Notes: generated by a model not told the origin, from the sequence alone. A stretch of 64,000 nucleotides of DNA from JAFMJV01 sp963800275 (GCA_963800275.1 CAWDAI010000002.1:461559-525558), one strand, 5' to 3'; shown: positions 16,939 to 27,011, counted from the first letter of the stretch. Translations and numbers: made by a program.

Positions 16939-17575
16939 GCGACGGTTCCCAGGCGCTGTCCCCGAGGGCTGCGGCGAAGGCGGCGGCAGGCGCCTCGCCC
17001 CGGTCGAGGCGGAGCGCGTATTCGGCCACGAAGCCGGCGAAGGCGGCATCGTCCGCGGCCACGACCACGGCGTCTTCCACGCTCTCGGCATCCTCGATCG
17101 CAGGCCGCTCGATCAGGGTCACGTTCTCGCCCAGGCCTTCGGGATCGACCGCGCCGGCGTCGGCGACCATGACCACGGCGGCCCCGTGGAAGTCGGCTGC
17201 CTCCTGCGCCGCCGCGAACGCCGCTGCCGCCAGCTCAGCGCTGATGACCAGCACGCGGTAGGTCGACTGGTAGCGCAGGCCCATCTCCACGTCGGCCGCA
17301 TCGAGTCGCGGCAGGGGCCGGGCGTCCCGGAGCTGACCGACCAGGGGGGTGCGGGTGGCCGGGTCGCGCATCAGCGCCGCGTGGCCCACGCCCGAGCGTC
17401 CCAGCTCGATGACGATGCGGTCGCCTTCGGGATCGTCGCCGACCGCTCCGACCAGCTCCACCGCCGCGCCCGCGCGGGCCAGCGCCAGCGCCAGCTCGAC
17501 GGCCAGGCCGCCCGGAGCCAGCTCGCCATCGGGCTCGGGACGATAGACGCGGGGACGGCCCAGGACCACGATCAT
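16931..17575 (-). CDS. truncated PfkB-like (ribokinase-fold) protein
   Basis: 214 residues. The segment PGGLAVELALALARAGAAVELVGAVGDDPEGDRI is the PfkB sugar-kinase N-terminal motif, which normally reads GGxxxNxAxxLARLGxxVxLVGxVGDDxxG. The family's C-terminal signature with the catalytic base (DTxGAGDxF) is absent, and the protein is about 100 residues shorter than active kinases. It may bind a nucleoside or sugar without phosphorylating it. ATG 17575 is the first start after the upstream stop (4-bp gap) and fits the first strand MIVVLGRPRVY. It overlaps the deacetylase start by 8 bp, so it is part of the same leftward transcript. Confidence 0.7.
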   Translation of the reverse strand: MIVVLGRPRVYRPEPDGELAPGGLAVELALALARAGAAVELVGAVGDDPEGDRIVIELGRSGVGHAALMRDPATRTPLVGQLRDARPLPRLDAADVEMGLRYQSTYRVLVISAELAAAAFAAAQEAADFHGAAVVMVADAGAVDPEGLGENVTLIERPAIEDAESVEDAVVVAADDAAFAGFVAEYALRLDRGEAPAAAFAAALGDSAWEPSLE

Positions 17576-17579
17576 CGAG

Positions 17580-19004
17580 TCAGGCCGCCTCCGGTCCCGG
17601 GTGGTCGGCGGCCTCCACCCCATCGTCGCGCATGATCTCGACCTGGCCGTAGCCGGCGTCCCGCAGACGGGCAGCACACTCGCCCGCGTCACCGACGATC
17701 ACGATGGCGGCATCATCGGGGCGGATGTGGGCCACGGCCGCCGCGCGCACGTCGTCTTCGGTCACCGCCGCGACCGCAGGGCGATAGCGATCGAGCTCGT
17801 CGTCGGGCAGGCCTTGCACCACCAGGCCGGCGAGGGCGCCGGCCACCTGCGCCGCCGTCTCGAAGCGGAGCGGGAAGACGCCGATGAGGTAGTCGCGCGC
17901 CGCATCCAGCTCGGCCTCGGTCACCGGCGCCGTCCCCATGCGCTCGAGCTCGGACATGATGCCCTCCACCGCCGGCACGGTGGCGTCTGCCTGCACCGCG
18001 CAGCGCACGGCGAAGGGACCGGCCGAGCGCCGCAGCTCGAAGCCCGAGTGGACCCCGTAGGTGTAGCCCCGCTCCTCGCGCAGGAGCATGTTGAGCCGCG
18101 AGTTGAAGAGGCCGCCGAGCAGGGCGTTCATGACCGACAGGGCGTGGAAATCGTCGATGCGCCGCGGTGCGCCCACGTGGCCGACCCGGATCTCCGACTG
18201 GGGTGCGCCGGGACGGTCCACGATGACCACACGCCGGGCCGCAGCGGGGGCGTCGGGCGCACCCTCCGCCGCAGGCGCCGCCGCGCTGGTCGCGGACCAG
18301 CCTCCGAATGACGTCGCGATCAGCTCATCGAGCGGCAGCTCGGTGAGATCGCCGCACACGAGCAGGGTCGTGGCGGAGGGCCGCATCAGCGCCGCGTGAC
18401 GATCCACGAGCGACGATCGATCCAGCTCCGGGACGGTGACCTCGGTGCCCGCGAGGGGGCGGGCGTAGGCCGCCTGGGGCGCGTAGACCGTGGCCGGGAA
18501 GGCGTGATCAGCGCGACGAGCCGGGTCGGCCAGCACTTGCTGCAGGTCGTTGAGTCGCTGCTGGCGCAGCCGCTCCACCTCGCGCTCGGGGAAGCTCGGC
18601 TGCAGGGCCATCTCGGCCAGCAGCGGCAGCGACGCGGCCAGGTGCGACCGGGGCACCTCCAGGCTGACGGTGAGGCTGTCCCAGCCGGCAGCGGCCTTGA
18701 TCTCCGCGCCCAGCCGCTCAGTGGCCTCCACGAAGGCGACGGCGTCTCGCTCGGTGGTGCCCTCGGACAGGGCCCGGCTCATGAGCGCCGTGGCACCCGC
18801 CTGCGCGGGAGCCTCGCTGGTCGCGCCACCGCCCGCGTCGCCGCGCACGATGAGCTGGGCCTGCAGCAGCGGCCGGCCCGGGACGTGGCAGCGGATGACC
18901 GTCAGGCCGTTCTCGAGGCTGCCTCGTTCGAAGCCGGGGAAATCATAGTGGCGGGGCTGGCCCGGGGCGGGCCGGGTGTCGAGCACGGCCAGGGGATCGG
19001 TCAC
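17580..19004 (-). CDS. M16-family peptidase, non-catalytic partner subunit
   Basis: 474 residues of the pitrilysin/insulinase fold. The zinc motif HxxEH is missing: the equivalent helix reads AGATALMSRALSEGT. The conserved substrate-binding C-terminal motif is intact (REERGYTYGVHSGF, with Arg/Tyr pair). This is the standard arrangement of bacterial M16B heterodimers, where one subunit keeps zinc and the other keeps the R/Y pair. It overlaps the catalytic subunit gene upstream by 4 bp (ATGA). No signal peptide is seen, so both act in the cytoplasm. Confidence 0.9.
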   Translation of the reverse strand: MTDPLAVLDTRPAPGQPRHYDFPGFERGSLENGLTVIRCHVPGRPLLQAQLIVRGDAGGGATSEAPAQAGATALMSRALSEGTTERDAVAFVEATERLGAEIKAAAGWDSLTVSLEVPRSHLAASLPLLAEMALQPSFPEREVERLRQQRLNDLQQVLADPARRADHAFPATVYAPQAAYARPLAGTEVTVPELDRSSLVDRHAALMRPSATTLLVCGDLTELPLDELIATSFGGWSATSAAAPAAEGAPDAPAAARRVVIVDRPGAPQSEIRVGHVGAPRRIDDFHALSVMNALLGGLFNSRLNMLLREERGYTYGVHSGFELRRSAGPFAVRCAVQADATVPAVEGIMSELERMGTAPVTEAELDAARDYLIGVFPLRFETAAQVAGALAGLVVQGLPDDELDRYRPAVAAVTEDDVRAAAVAHIRPDDAAIVIVGDAGECAARLRDAGYGQVEIMRDDGVEAADHPGPEAA

Positions 19005-20308
19005 GCTGCGGCCTCCGACTCGTCCGTTGCGGGCACATACGTGATGGTCGCGCGCGCACCCTCGCCGAAGACAGCGGCGCAGACATCGCGCACCGCCTCC
19101 ACGTCCACCGCCAGGTAGCGCCCGAGCTGCTCGTTGATGAGCTCGGGTCGGTCGAAGTAGGTGGTGTACATCGACAGTCGATCCGAGACCTCGTCCATGT
19201 GCGAGAGGGCCGAGAGCTCCGCCGATTCGATGAGCGCGTGGGCTCGCGCCAGCTCGTCGTCGGTGACCGGCTCATGTGCCAGTCGCGCCAGCTCCTCGTC
19301 GAGCATGGCCTCCACCGTGGCGGCATCGGAATCGGGCCGCGCCGTGACCCAGCCCGCGGCGATCGACGCGCCGGCCACCAGCGGCAGGACGAAGAAGGCC
19401 ACGTCCTGGGCGACCTGCTCCTCGCGCACGAGGCGCTTGTGCAGCCGGCTGCCGCGCCCGCCGGCGAGGATCTGCGTGGCCACCTCCAGGGCCTCGAACT
19501 CGCGGGTCCCGAAGGCGGGACAGCGGTAGCCCACGTAGACCCGCTCCAGGGGAACCTCGTCGGTCACGACCTCGCGGTGCGGCTCGAGGGAGGTCTCATG
19601 CGGCCGGCGGAAGGTCGGCAGCTCAGGGTTGGGTTCGATGGGGCCGAAATAGCGTTCCACGGCCTCGATGACCGGCGCCTCATCGACGTCACCGGCGATC
19701 GTGAGGACCGCGTTGTTGGGCACGTAGTAGGTGCGAAAGAAGGCCGCCACGTCCTCGAGCGAGGCCGCGTCCAGGTCGGCCATCGAGCCGATCGGTGTGT
19801 GGTGGTAGGGGTGCCCGACCGGGAAGACGGCCGCCATCAGCTTCTCGTAGAAGGAACCGTAGGGGCGATTGTCGTAGGACTGTCGCTTCTCGTTCTTGAC
19901 CACGTCACGCTGGTTGTCCAGGTTCTCCTGTGACATGGCGTCGAGCAGCGTGGCCATGCGATCGGCCTCCAGCCACAGACCCAGGTCCAGCTGGTGGGAG
20001 GGCAGCGTTTCGAAGTAGTTGGTGCGGTCGAAGTAGGTCGTGGCGTTGAGCACCCCGCCGGCTCCCTGCACGATGGAAAGGTGCTCGGCCTTGGCCACGT
20101 GGCGGCTGCCCTGGAACATGAAATGCTCGAAAAGGTGGGCGAAGCCGGTCTTGCCAGGCTGCTCGTGCTTGGAGCCGACGTCGTACCACAGGTTGATGGC
20201 GACCACCGGGGCCACGCGGTCGGGAGCGATGATGACCCGCAGGCCATTGGACAGGGTGTGCTGGCTGAAGCGCACGCGCGCGGCGCCGTTCACGACGCGG
20301 GGTTCCAC
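19001..20308 (-). CDS. M16-family zinc peptidase, catalytic subunit
   Basis: About 435 residues from GTG 20308. The inverted zinc motif HLFEH lies at 58-62, preceded by the family strand NLWYDVGSKHE and followed by the third ligand region VVKNEKRQSYDNRPYG. The open frame has no stop before the mechanosensitive-channel sequence upstream, so on the DNA as given the two could be one 800-residue protein. GTG 20308 is preferred because family homology begins just after it and a TAGGAT -10-like element lies 17 bp upstream; TTG 20326 and GTG 20293 are alternatives. It pairs with the non-catalytic subunit encoded next. Confidence 0.85.
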   Translation of the reverse strand: MEPRVVNGAARVRFSQHTLSNGLRVIIAPDRVAPVVAINLWYDVGSKHEQPGKTGFAHLFEHFMFQGSRHVAKAEHLSIVQGAGGVLNATTYFDRTNYFETLPSHQLDLGLWLEADRMATLLDAMSQENLDNQRDVVKNEKRQSYDNRPYGSFYEKLMAAVFPVGHPYHHTPIGSMADLDAASLEDVAAFFRTYYVPNNAVLTIAGDVDEAPVIEAVERYFGPIEPNPELPTFRRPHETSLEPHREVVTDEVPLERVYVGYRCPAFGTREFEALEVATQILAGGRGSRLHKRLVREEQVAQDVAFFVLPLVAGASIAAGWVTARPDSDAATVEAMLDEELARLAHEPVTDDELARAHALIESAELSALSHMDEVSDRLSMYTTYFDRPELINEQLGRYLAVDVEAVRDVCAAVFGEGARATITYVPATDESEAAA

Positions 20309-20325
20309 ACGTTGGGCATGACCCA

Positions 20326-20331
20326 ATCCTA
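20326..20331 (-). promoter_or_regulatory. putative -10 element before the M16 catalytic gene
   Basis: TAGGAT followed by TGGG on the minus strand. The same TAGGATTGGG string forms the proposed -10 of the TetR gene at 53849. It suggests that the M16 gene can be transcribed separately from the channel gene. Confidence 0.35.
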
Positions 20332-21430
20332 GCGGCTGTCCGGATCGTGTCGGTGATCCGACCCGCGACTGGATCTCACGGGCCACGGGCAGGGCCTCGG
20401 GATGCTCCCGCTGCAGGAATCCGATGAGCTTCTCACGCACCAGGCAGCGCAGGTCCCAGGCCACGCCCGAGTCGGGTGCGCTGAACAAGGCCCGGACGGT
20501 GATGGTGCGATCGTCGGCATCGGTCACCAGCACCGACCAGGCCTCGCCATCCCACTTGCCCGACTCCTCCAGGAGGCGGTGGCACTCGGCCCGGATGTCA
20601 TCGATGGGGGCGCGGTAGTCGAGGTAGAGCTTGACCGTCGCGAGCAGGTCGGTCGTGCGGCGGGTCCAGTTCTCCACGGAGCCGTTGACGATGTCGCTGA
20701 GGGGCACGATCAAACGACGCTTGTCCCAGATGTAGACGACCACGTAGGTCGCGGTGATCTCGCCGATGGTGCCCCACTCCCCTTCGATGACGACCACGTC
20801 CCCGACCTTGATGGGCTGCGTGAAGGCGATCTGGATGCCCGCGATGAAGTTGCCGATGATGGGTCCGGCCGCGACGCCGAGCACGATGCCCAGCACACCG
20901 GCGCCGGCGAGGAGCGAGGCTGCCAGCGGGGCCACGCCGGGGATGGTGAGCAGCGCCAGGGCCACGGCCACGAGCCAGACGATGACGGTGCCAAAACGCA
21001 CGAGCACTTCCAGCTGGGTCTTGAACTGGCGCTCCTCGAGCGCGTCGGGTCCTGCCTGGGGGTAGCGTGCGAGCGCCACGACGTAGCCCACGCGGATGAG
21101 TGCGACCACGAACCAGCCGGCGCCAAGGATGGCCAGGATCAGCACCGGCTCCTGCACCAGGTCGCGAGCCGCGGGTGTCACGAAGGCCAGCGAGAGCAGC
21201 ACCGCCACGACCGCGAAGATGAAGCGGGTGGGGTTTCGCGCGTGCTCCACGAAGGCATCGTCGAAGACGGCGTCGGTGCGGACCGCGGCCTGGCTCAGGA
21301 GGGTCCAGGCCAACCAGTGCAGGACCAGGCCGATGACCGCCGCCAGCAGCACGATCGCGGCCGCGGTCAGGTTTGCCCCCAGGTCACTCACCTGGGGTAC
21401 GGCCGCAGCGACCTGACCCAGTGGATCCAC
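20329..21430 (-). CDS. MscS-family mechanosensitive ion channel
   Basis: About 367 residues. Four hydrophobic segments lie in the first 165 residues, and the pore-lining helix is rich in Gly/Ala (LAASLLAGAGVLGIVLGVAA). The MscS beta domain then follows: FIAGIQIAFTQPIKVGDVV, GEWGTIGEITATYV, and RRLIVPLSDIVNGSVENWTR. GTG 21430 is preceded by GAGGAG about 8 bp away and is preferred over upstream starts. The C-terminus is uncertain. In the frame of the pore it runs on into the M16 peptidase. A one-base shift near 20345-20360 would end it at the TAG at 20329 with RGSDHRHDPDSR. Confidence 0.85.
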
Positions 21431-21491
21431 AGCCTCTCTCCTCTCGTCTGCTGACGGTGACGACCGCGGGCTCGAGCCCACTGCTCGAACC

Positions 21492-24400
21492 TTAGCGGGA
21501 TGGGCGCACGTCCATCTCGTCGGTGCCCGCGAGCCACACGTGCAGGGGCCGGACATCGTCGATGCGGGCTTGCACCGACGGTTCGAGCGAGTGGGCTGCG
21601 GCCACCGCGGTCTCGATCGTGGTCATGCACAGGACCCCCTCGGCGATGGCGGCGTGGCGCACCGCGGCGGCGTCGAGCACCGCGCCCGCGCGGGGCATCG
21701 GGGTGTTCACGATGAACGAGATCTCACCGCTCGGCGATGACCTCGAGGATCGAGGGCAGCTGGCTGTCCGCGTCTCCGGCCATGGCCACCTCTCGCGCCT
21801 CGTATCCGAAGCGCCGCAGGGCGGCAGCCGTGCCCGGCGTGGCCACCAAGTGGTAGCCGGCCGCCGTCAGCGCCACGGCCAGCTCCTCGAGACCGGCTTC
21901 GTCGCGCGGGGCGACCGAGATCAGCGCAGCCGCACCGTCGGGACCCGGGATCGGCGGCCGCAGGGCCGCGGCCAGCAGTGACTTGGCCAGGGCCACGCGT
22001 GGATCCCGGTGCAGGCCGATGACCTCGCCGGTGGACTGCATGCCCGGCCCCAGCGAGGGGTCCACGCCACGCAGCTTGGCCGTGGAGAAGGCGGGCGCCT
22101 TCACGGCCACCAGCGGGGGTGCGGGCAGCAGGCCATCGGACCAGCCCAGCTGGGCCAGGGTGGCCCCGCCGGCGACCCGCGTGGCCAGCGCCACCAGCGG
22201 CACGCCGGTGACCTTGGACAGGAAGGGCACGGTGCGGCTGGCGCGGGGGTTGACCTCCAGCACGTAGACGCCGTCGTCGCGCACGATGAACTGGGCATTG
22301 ACCAGCCCGCGCACGCCCACCTCCAGGCAGATGCGGCGCATGGCGTCGACGATGAGGCCCTGGTCGGCGGCCGAGAGGCGCTGCGGCGGGAAGAAGGCCA
22401 CGCTGTCACCACTGTGCACGCCAGCCCGCTCGACGTGCTCCATGAGACCCGGGATGAGCACGTCGGTGCCGTCGGTCACGGCGTCCACGTCCACCTCCAG
22501 GCCCTCCAGGTAGGCGTCGATGCGCACCGGCCGCTCGTGGGTGATGACCGTGGCCGCAGCCAGCTGGCGACGCAGATCCCCGGGGTCGTAACAGAAGTCG
22601 ATGGCGAGGCCGCCGATGATAAAGGACGGGCGCACCAGCACCGGGTAGCCGATGCGCTCGGCCACCACCAGCGCCTCCTCCAGCGAGCTGGCCATGCCGC
22701 CATGCGGCTGGGGGATGCCGAGCGCCTCGACCATGTTGGCGAAGCGCGTGCGTTCCTCTGCCCGGTCGATGGCCTCCACGCTGATCCCCGGCAAGGGCAC
22801 GCCGGCGGCGTCGAGGGCCAGGGCCAGGTTCAGCGGGGTCTGGCCCCCGAACTGGATGAGCGCGGGCAGCGGAGGGTCGCCCGGTCCGGTCTCCACAGCC
22901 ACGACCTCCAGCACCGATTCGGCGTCGAGCGGCTCGAAGTAGAGCCGCGAAGATGCGTCGAAGTCGGTCGAGACCGTCTCGGGATTGGAGTTGATCATGA
23001 CCGCGCGGGCGCCATCCTCCCGCAGCGTCTGGGCCGCCTGCACCGCGCAGTAGTCGAACTCGATGCCCTGCCCGATGCGCACGGGCCCGGACCCGATGAC
23101 CAGGGCCGCGGGACGTTCCACCGGGCCGACCTCGGGCTCGGAGCCGGAGGCCGCATAGGTCGAGTAGAAGTAGGGCGTCGAGGCAGCGAACTCGGCCGCG
23201 CAGGTGTCCACCATGGCATAGCCGGGTCGGAGACCGAAGGCGTGGCGGCGCTCGGTCACCTCCGCCGCCGGGATCCCGCTGATGGTGCCGATGTCCGCGT
23301 CGCTGAAGCAGGCGCGCTTGGCCAGCACCAACGTCGTGTCGGTCAGACCGGTGCCCTCGTCGCGCATGCGGCGTTCAAGGCCCGTGAGACGCTCCATCTC
23401 CGACAGGAACCACGGCGCCATCCCGGTCACCCGCTGCAGCTCCGCCGCGGGCACGCCACGGCGCAGCAGCGCCAGCAGCCGCCAGAGGCGCGAATCGGAG
23501 GGCTTGAGGAAGCGGGCCAGGAGCCCCGCGCGCGTCGTGGGCACGGTCTCCGGTCCGGGGTCGGCGACCAGGCCATCGGGGCTCACGTGAACCTCGGCCA
23601 GGGCTGCGCCGAAACGGTCGGGGTGGGTCGGGATCTCCGCGTGCACGCCACCGCGCTCGTTGCGGGCCCACCCGGCGAGCTCTCGCATGGTCCGCTGCCA
23701 GGCGGGATCCTCGGCCAGGAAACCCGCGCCGACCTGCTCCAGCCCGCGCAGGGCCTTGTTGAGCGCGCCACCAAAGGTGCGCTCGATGGCCATGACCTCG
23801 CCGGTCGCCTTCATCTGCGAGCCGAGATCACGCTCTGCGCGCGGGAACTTGTCGAAGGGGAAGCGCGGCAGCTTGACCACGACGTAATCGAGTGCCGGCT
23901 CGAAGGCGGCCACCGTGGTGCCGGTGATGGCGTTGGGGATCTCGTCGAGCCGCCGGCCCACGGCGATCTGCGCGGCCACCCTGGCGATGGGATAGCCGGT
24001 GGCCTTGGAGGCCAGCGCGGACGACCGGCTGACGCGGGGATTGACCTCGATGACCGCATAGTCGGTGGCATCGGGGCTGAGCGCGAACTGGACGTTGCAG
24101 CCGCCCTCCACGCCGAGCGCCCGGATGATGGCGAGCGCGGCGCTGCGCAACCGCTGATGGACCGGGTCCGGCAGCGTCTGGACGGGGGCCACGACCGCGG
24201 AGTCACCGGTGTGCACGCCCAGCGGGTCCACGTTCTCCATGGAGCAGACCGCGATGCAGGTGTCGGCCGCGTCGCGCATGACCTCGTACTCGATCTCCTG
24301 CCAGCCGGTCAGGTAGCGCTCGACCATGACCTGGCCGATGGGGCTCAGGCGCAGGCCCGTGCGACAGCGTTCGCGGAAGGCCTCGAGCGTCTCCACCAGG

Positions 24401-24951
24401 CCGCCGCCCGTGCCACCGAGCGTGAAGGCCGGGCGCACGATGGCGGGCGTCCCGATGGCCTCGTAGGCTCGTTCGATGGCGGCCGTCCGCTCCCCCGCGG
24501 ACGCACCCTCCACGATCACCGAGGGCGCGTACGGTTGTCCGATCCGGTCGAGCAGGTCGCGGAAGCGCTCGCGATCCTCGGCCATCTCGATGGCCTCCAC
24601 CGGCGTCCCCAGGAGCCGGGTGCCAGTGCGCTCGAGGATGCCCGCACGGGCGACTTCCACCGCCAGGTTCAGGCCGGTCTGGCCGCCGATCCCGGGCAGG
24701 ATGCCATCGGGGCGCTCGCGCTCCAGGATGCGCTCGACCGAGGCCACCGTGAGCGGTTCGAGATAGACCACATCGGCGATCCCTGGATCGGTCATGATCG
24801 TGGCCGGGTTGGAGTTGAGCAGGATGGTCCGGATGCCCTCATCTCGCAAGGCTCGGCAGGCCTGTGTGCCCGCGTAATCGAACTCGGCGGCCTGACCGAT
24901 GATGACCGGACCGGAGCCGATGACGAGGACCGAGCGCAGGGCAGCGCTCAC
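21492..24951 (-). CDS. carB: carbamoyl-phosphate synthase large subunit, frameshifted near the C-terminus
   Basis: Makes carbamoyl phosphate for pyrimidine and arginine synthesis from the ammonia channelled by CarA, with bicarbonate and 2 ATP. The first 1075 residues include both halves with their GSGPxxIGQ motifs (VIGSGPVIIGQAAEFDYAG; VIGSGPVRIGQGIEFDY), the two ATP-grasp units and the start of the MGS-like allosteric domain. A premature TGA falls at 21724. The rest of the MGS domain (INTPMPRAGAVLDAAAVRHA) continues in another frame to 21492. Removing one T at about 21726 restores GAG CGG GAG ATC and an intact roughly 1150-residue protein. ATG overlaps the carA stop by 4 bp. Confidence 0.93.
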
Positions 24952-26126
24952 GCGGGCCGACCCGAGCGGTGCGCCCGCACGTGTCCGAGGAAGCGGTCGA
25001 ACACCTCGGCCGCATCCAGTGGGCCCGGCGAGCCCTCCGGGTGGTACTGCACCGTCTCGATGGGCTTGGCGTGGTGCCGCAGGCCCTCCACGGTGCCGTC
25101 GTTGAGATTGCGCTGGCTGACGTAGAAGCCCGACTCGGTCGGCAGGGAGTCGGCCTCCACCTGCACCTCGTGGTTCTGGGCGGTGACCGTCACCCGGCCC
25201 GAGCCCTCGTCCCGGACGGGGTGGTTCGCCGCGTGGTGGCCGAAGCGCAGTCGCGTCGTCGTAGCCCCGGCGGCGCGGCCCACGATCTGGTGTCCCAGGC
25301 AGATGCCCAGCAGTGGCCGGGCGTCAGCGATGATCGCGCGGGCCAGTGCCACCTGGGCATCGAGTCGAGCCGGGTCGCCCGGCCCCGGCGAGATGACCAC
25401 GCCGTCGATGTCCGGGGCCAGCACCTGCTCCACGGTGGCGGTGTGGGGGAACACCCGCACGCGGGCGCCACGACGGTGCAGCGAGCGCACGATATCGGTC
25501 TTGAGCCCCAGGTCCACCACCGCCACCACCGGGCCGCGCAGGCCGACCTCGTACGGCCGGAAGGCGGAGACCTGCGAGACGAAGTCCTGATCCTCCCAGC
25601 GCGGCAGGCCATGAGCAGCGGCGACCGCGGCTTCGGGGTCGACCTCGCCGGGTGCGGTGATGACGCCACGCAGCGAACCCTGTTCACGCAGGTGCCGAGC
25701 GAGCCGGCGCGTATCGAGGCCGGCGATGGCCGGCACACCGGCCGAGCGCAGCAGGTGCACGATCTGACGGGCGCGGCCGAGCACGCCGGCGGTGGCGTGG
25801 CCCACCACCAGCCCGCGCAGCCACGGCCGTTCGGACTGATCGTCCCGGGTGAAGCGACCGTGGTTGCCGATGAGCGGGAAGGTCATGACCACGACCTGGC
25901 CGGCGTAGCTCGGGTCGGTGCAGACCTCCTGGTATCCGGTCTGCGAGGTGTTGACCACGAGGTCGCCACCGCCCTCGCGCGTGGCGCCGAACGCGATACC
26001 GGGGAAGACCGTGCCGTCTTCGAGGGCCAGCAGACACGGTCCGCTGTGGCCGATGCGAGGGTCGACGACGGCTTCCGGGGGGATGGACGGTGCCGATGAC
26101 AGGGGCAACGCCTGACGGGGCGGCAT
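24948..26126 (-). CDS. carA: carbamoyl-phosphate synthase small (glutaminase) subunit
   Basis: 392 residues. The class I glutamine amidotransferase domain has the nucleophile in PLLGICLGHQIVG (Cys about 276) and the His/Glu pair in QYHPEGSPGP. The N-terminal CarA-specific domain shows LEDGTVFPGIAFGA and VVNTSQTGYQE. AGGAGGAAG precedes the ATG. It hydrolyses glutamine and passes ammonia to CarB, encoded next with a 4-bp overlap. No attenuator or PyrR-type leader is evident in the 81 bp upstream. Confidence 0.96.
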   Translation of the reverse strand: MPPRQALPLSSAPSIPPEAVVDPRIGHSGPCLLALEDGTVFPGIAFGATREGGGDLVVNTSQTGYQEVCTDPSYAGQVVVMTFPLIGNHGRFTRDDQSERPWLRGLVVGHATAGVLGRARQIVHLLRSAGVPAIAGLDTRRLARHLREQGSLRGVITAPGEVDPEAAVAAAHGLPRWEDQDFVSQVSAFRPYEVGLRGPVVAVVDLGLKTDIVRSLHRRGARVRVFPHTATVEQVLAPDIDGVVISPGPGDPARLDAQVALARAIIADARPLLGICLGHQIVGRAAGATTTRLRFGHHAANHPVRDEGSGRVTVTAQNHEVQVEADSLPTESGFYVSQRNLNDGTVEGLRHHAKPIETVQYHPEGSPGPLDAAEVFDRFLGHVRAHRSGRPA

Positions 26127-26207
26127 GCTCAGGCTTCCTCCTGGCTGGCCTCACAGGACCACGTCGCCGGTCTCACAGGACCGGATGGGCAAGAGGCCAC
26201 AAGCCTG

Positions 26208-27011
26208 CTACGGGGTCAGCGTCAGGAGCGCGTCCTGCACATAGGGCCCGATGACCTCCACCCAGCCTGCGTATTGCTTGGCGCTGGGATAGGGCATGGG
26301 TGGGTCGTGCTGGATGAGCAGGCTCGCGTCGTGCGACACGAGGGCGTTCACAGGGCCGATGTCGACGACCTCGACGCCGTGCTCCTGCCCCACCTGGCGC
26401 AATGTCCCGTTCAGCTCTGTGACGGCCTCTTCCCGGGATTCGGTCGGGCCAAAGCCTTTGCCCCACTCGGTCAGGGTGTGGTCGGGCGTGGTCACCAGCA
26501 GGATGCGTTCCGGCGGCAGGAAGCTCTCCAGCTCGGTGAGGATCGTCTCCAGGTTGGCCTGGTAGTCAGCGGTCGACCCCGAGACGATGTCGTTGACCCC
26601 GACCTGGACCGTGACGATGTCCGGGTGGAGTGATTCGACCTGTCCCAGCTGGAGCTCGACCAGGTCGCCACTCGTGGCGCTCTGCTCGGCCAGGTTGTAG
26701 AACACCACGGTCCAGCCGGCATGGACGAGCGCTTCGGCGAGCTGGGCCGGCCAGCTGTCTCGGCGTGGGACCGTGGTCAGGGTGCCCGCGGTGTAGCCGT
26801 CGCCCAGCGTGACCAGGCGGATGACCCGCCCCAGCGGCAGTTCTGCGCTGAGGTCCATGGTGGCATCGGCTGTCGCCACCGTCGCGGCGACCGCCTGGGA
26901 GGAAACCTCCACGGGGCCGGTCGTGGCAACTGTCAGCGCGGTTGAGCCCGACGCTGCGCAGCCCGTCAAGGACAGGACCGCGAGCAGCGTCAGGACGACG
27001 ATCCTGGTCAC
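26208..27011 (-). CDS. SGNH/GDSL-hydrolase-fold lipoprotein lacking the catalytic Ser and His
   Basis: 267 residues. The lipoprotein signal (VTRIVVLTLLAVLSLTGC, lipobox LTGC 15-18) predicts an envelope-anchored protein. The SGNH fold is clear from VTLGDGYTAG, VQVGVNDIV and the terminal helix. The nucleophile position of block I is Gly72 (GDG in place of GDS), and the block V histidine appears to be Tyr (PPMPYPSAKQYAGW, usually DxxHP). The block III Gly/Asn-Asp (GVND) is kept. It is therefore probably a non-catalytic carbohydrate- or ester-binding member. GTG 27011 is chosen because the signal peptide begins there. Confidence 0.75.
   Translation of the reverse strand: MTRIVVLTLLAVLSLTGCAASGSTALTVATTGPVEVSSQAVAATVATADATMDLSAELPLGRVIRLVTLGDGYTAGTLTTVPRRDSWPAQLAEALVHAGWTVVFYNLAEQSATSGDLVELQLGQVESLHPDIVTVQVGVNDIVSGSTADYQANLETILTELESFLPPERILLVTTPDHTLTEWGKGFGPTESREEAVTELNGTLRQVGQEHGVEVVDIGPVNALVSHDASLLIQHDPPMPYPSAKQYAGWVEVIGPYVQDALLTLTP

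Noticed and set aside
17119..17301. Small extra genes inside the PfkB-like and M16 region
   Set aside because: All are out-of-frame shadows rich in Arg/Ser/Pro, without ribosome binding sites.
22009..25125. 1038-codon plus-strand frame opposite carB
   Set aside because: Antisense shadow of carB; composition is Arg/His/Gly-rich with no recognisable domain.
26127..26207. Attenuator or PyrR-type leader before carA
   Set aside because: The 81-bp gap shows no antiterminator/terminator pair or PyrR-binding hairpin, only a good Shine-Dalgarno.
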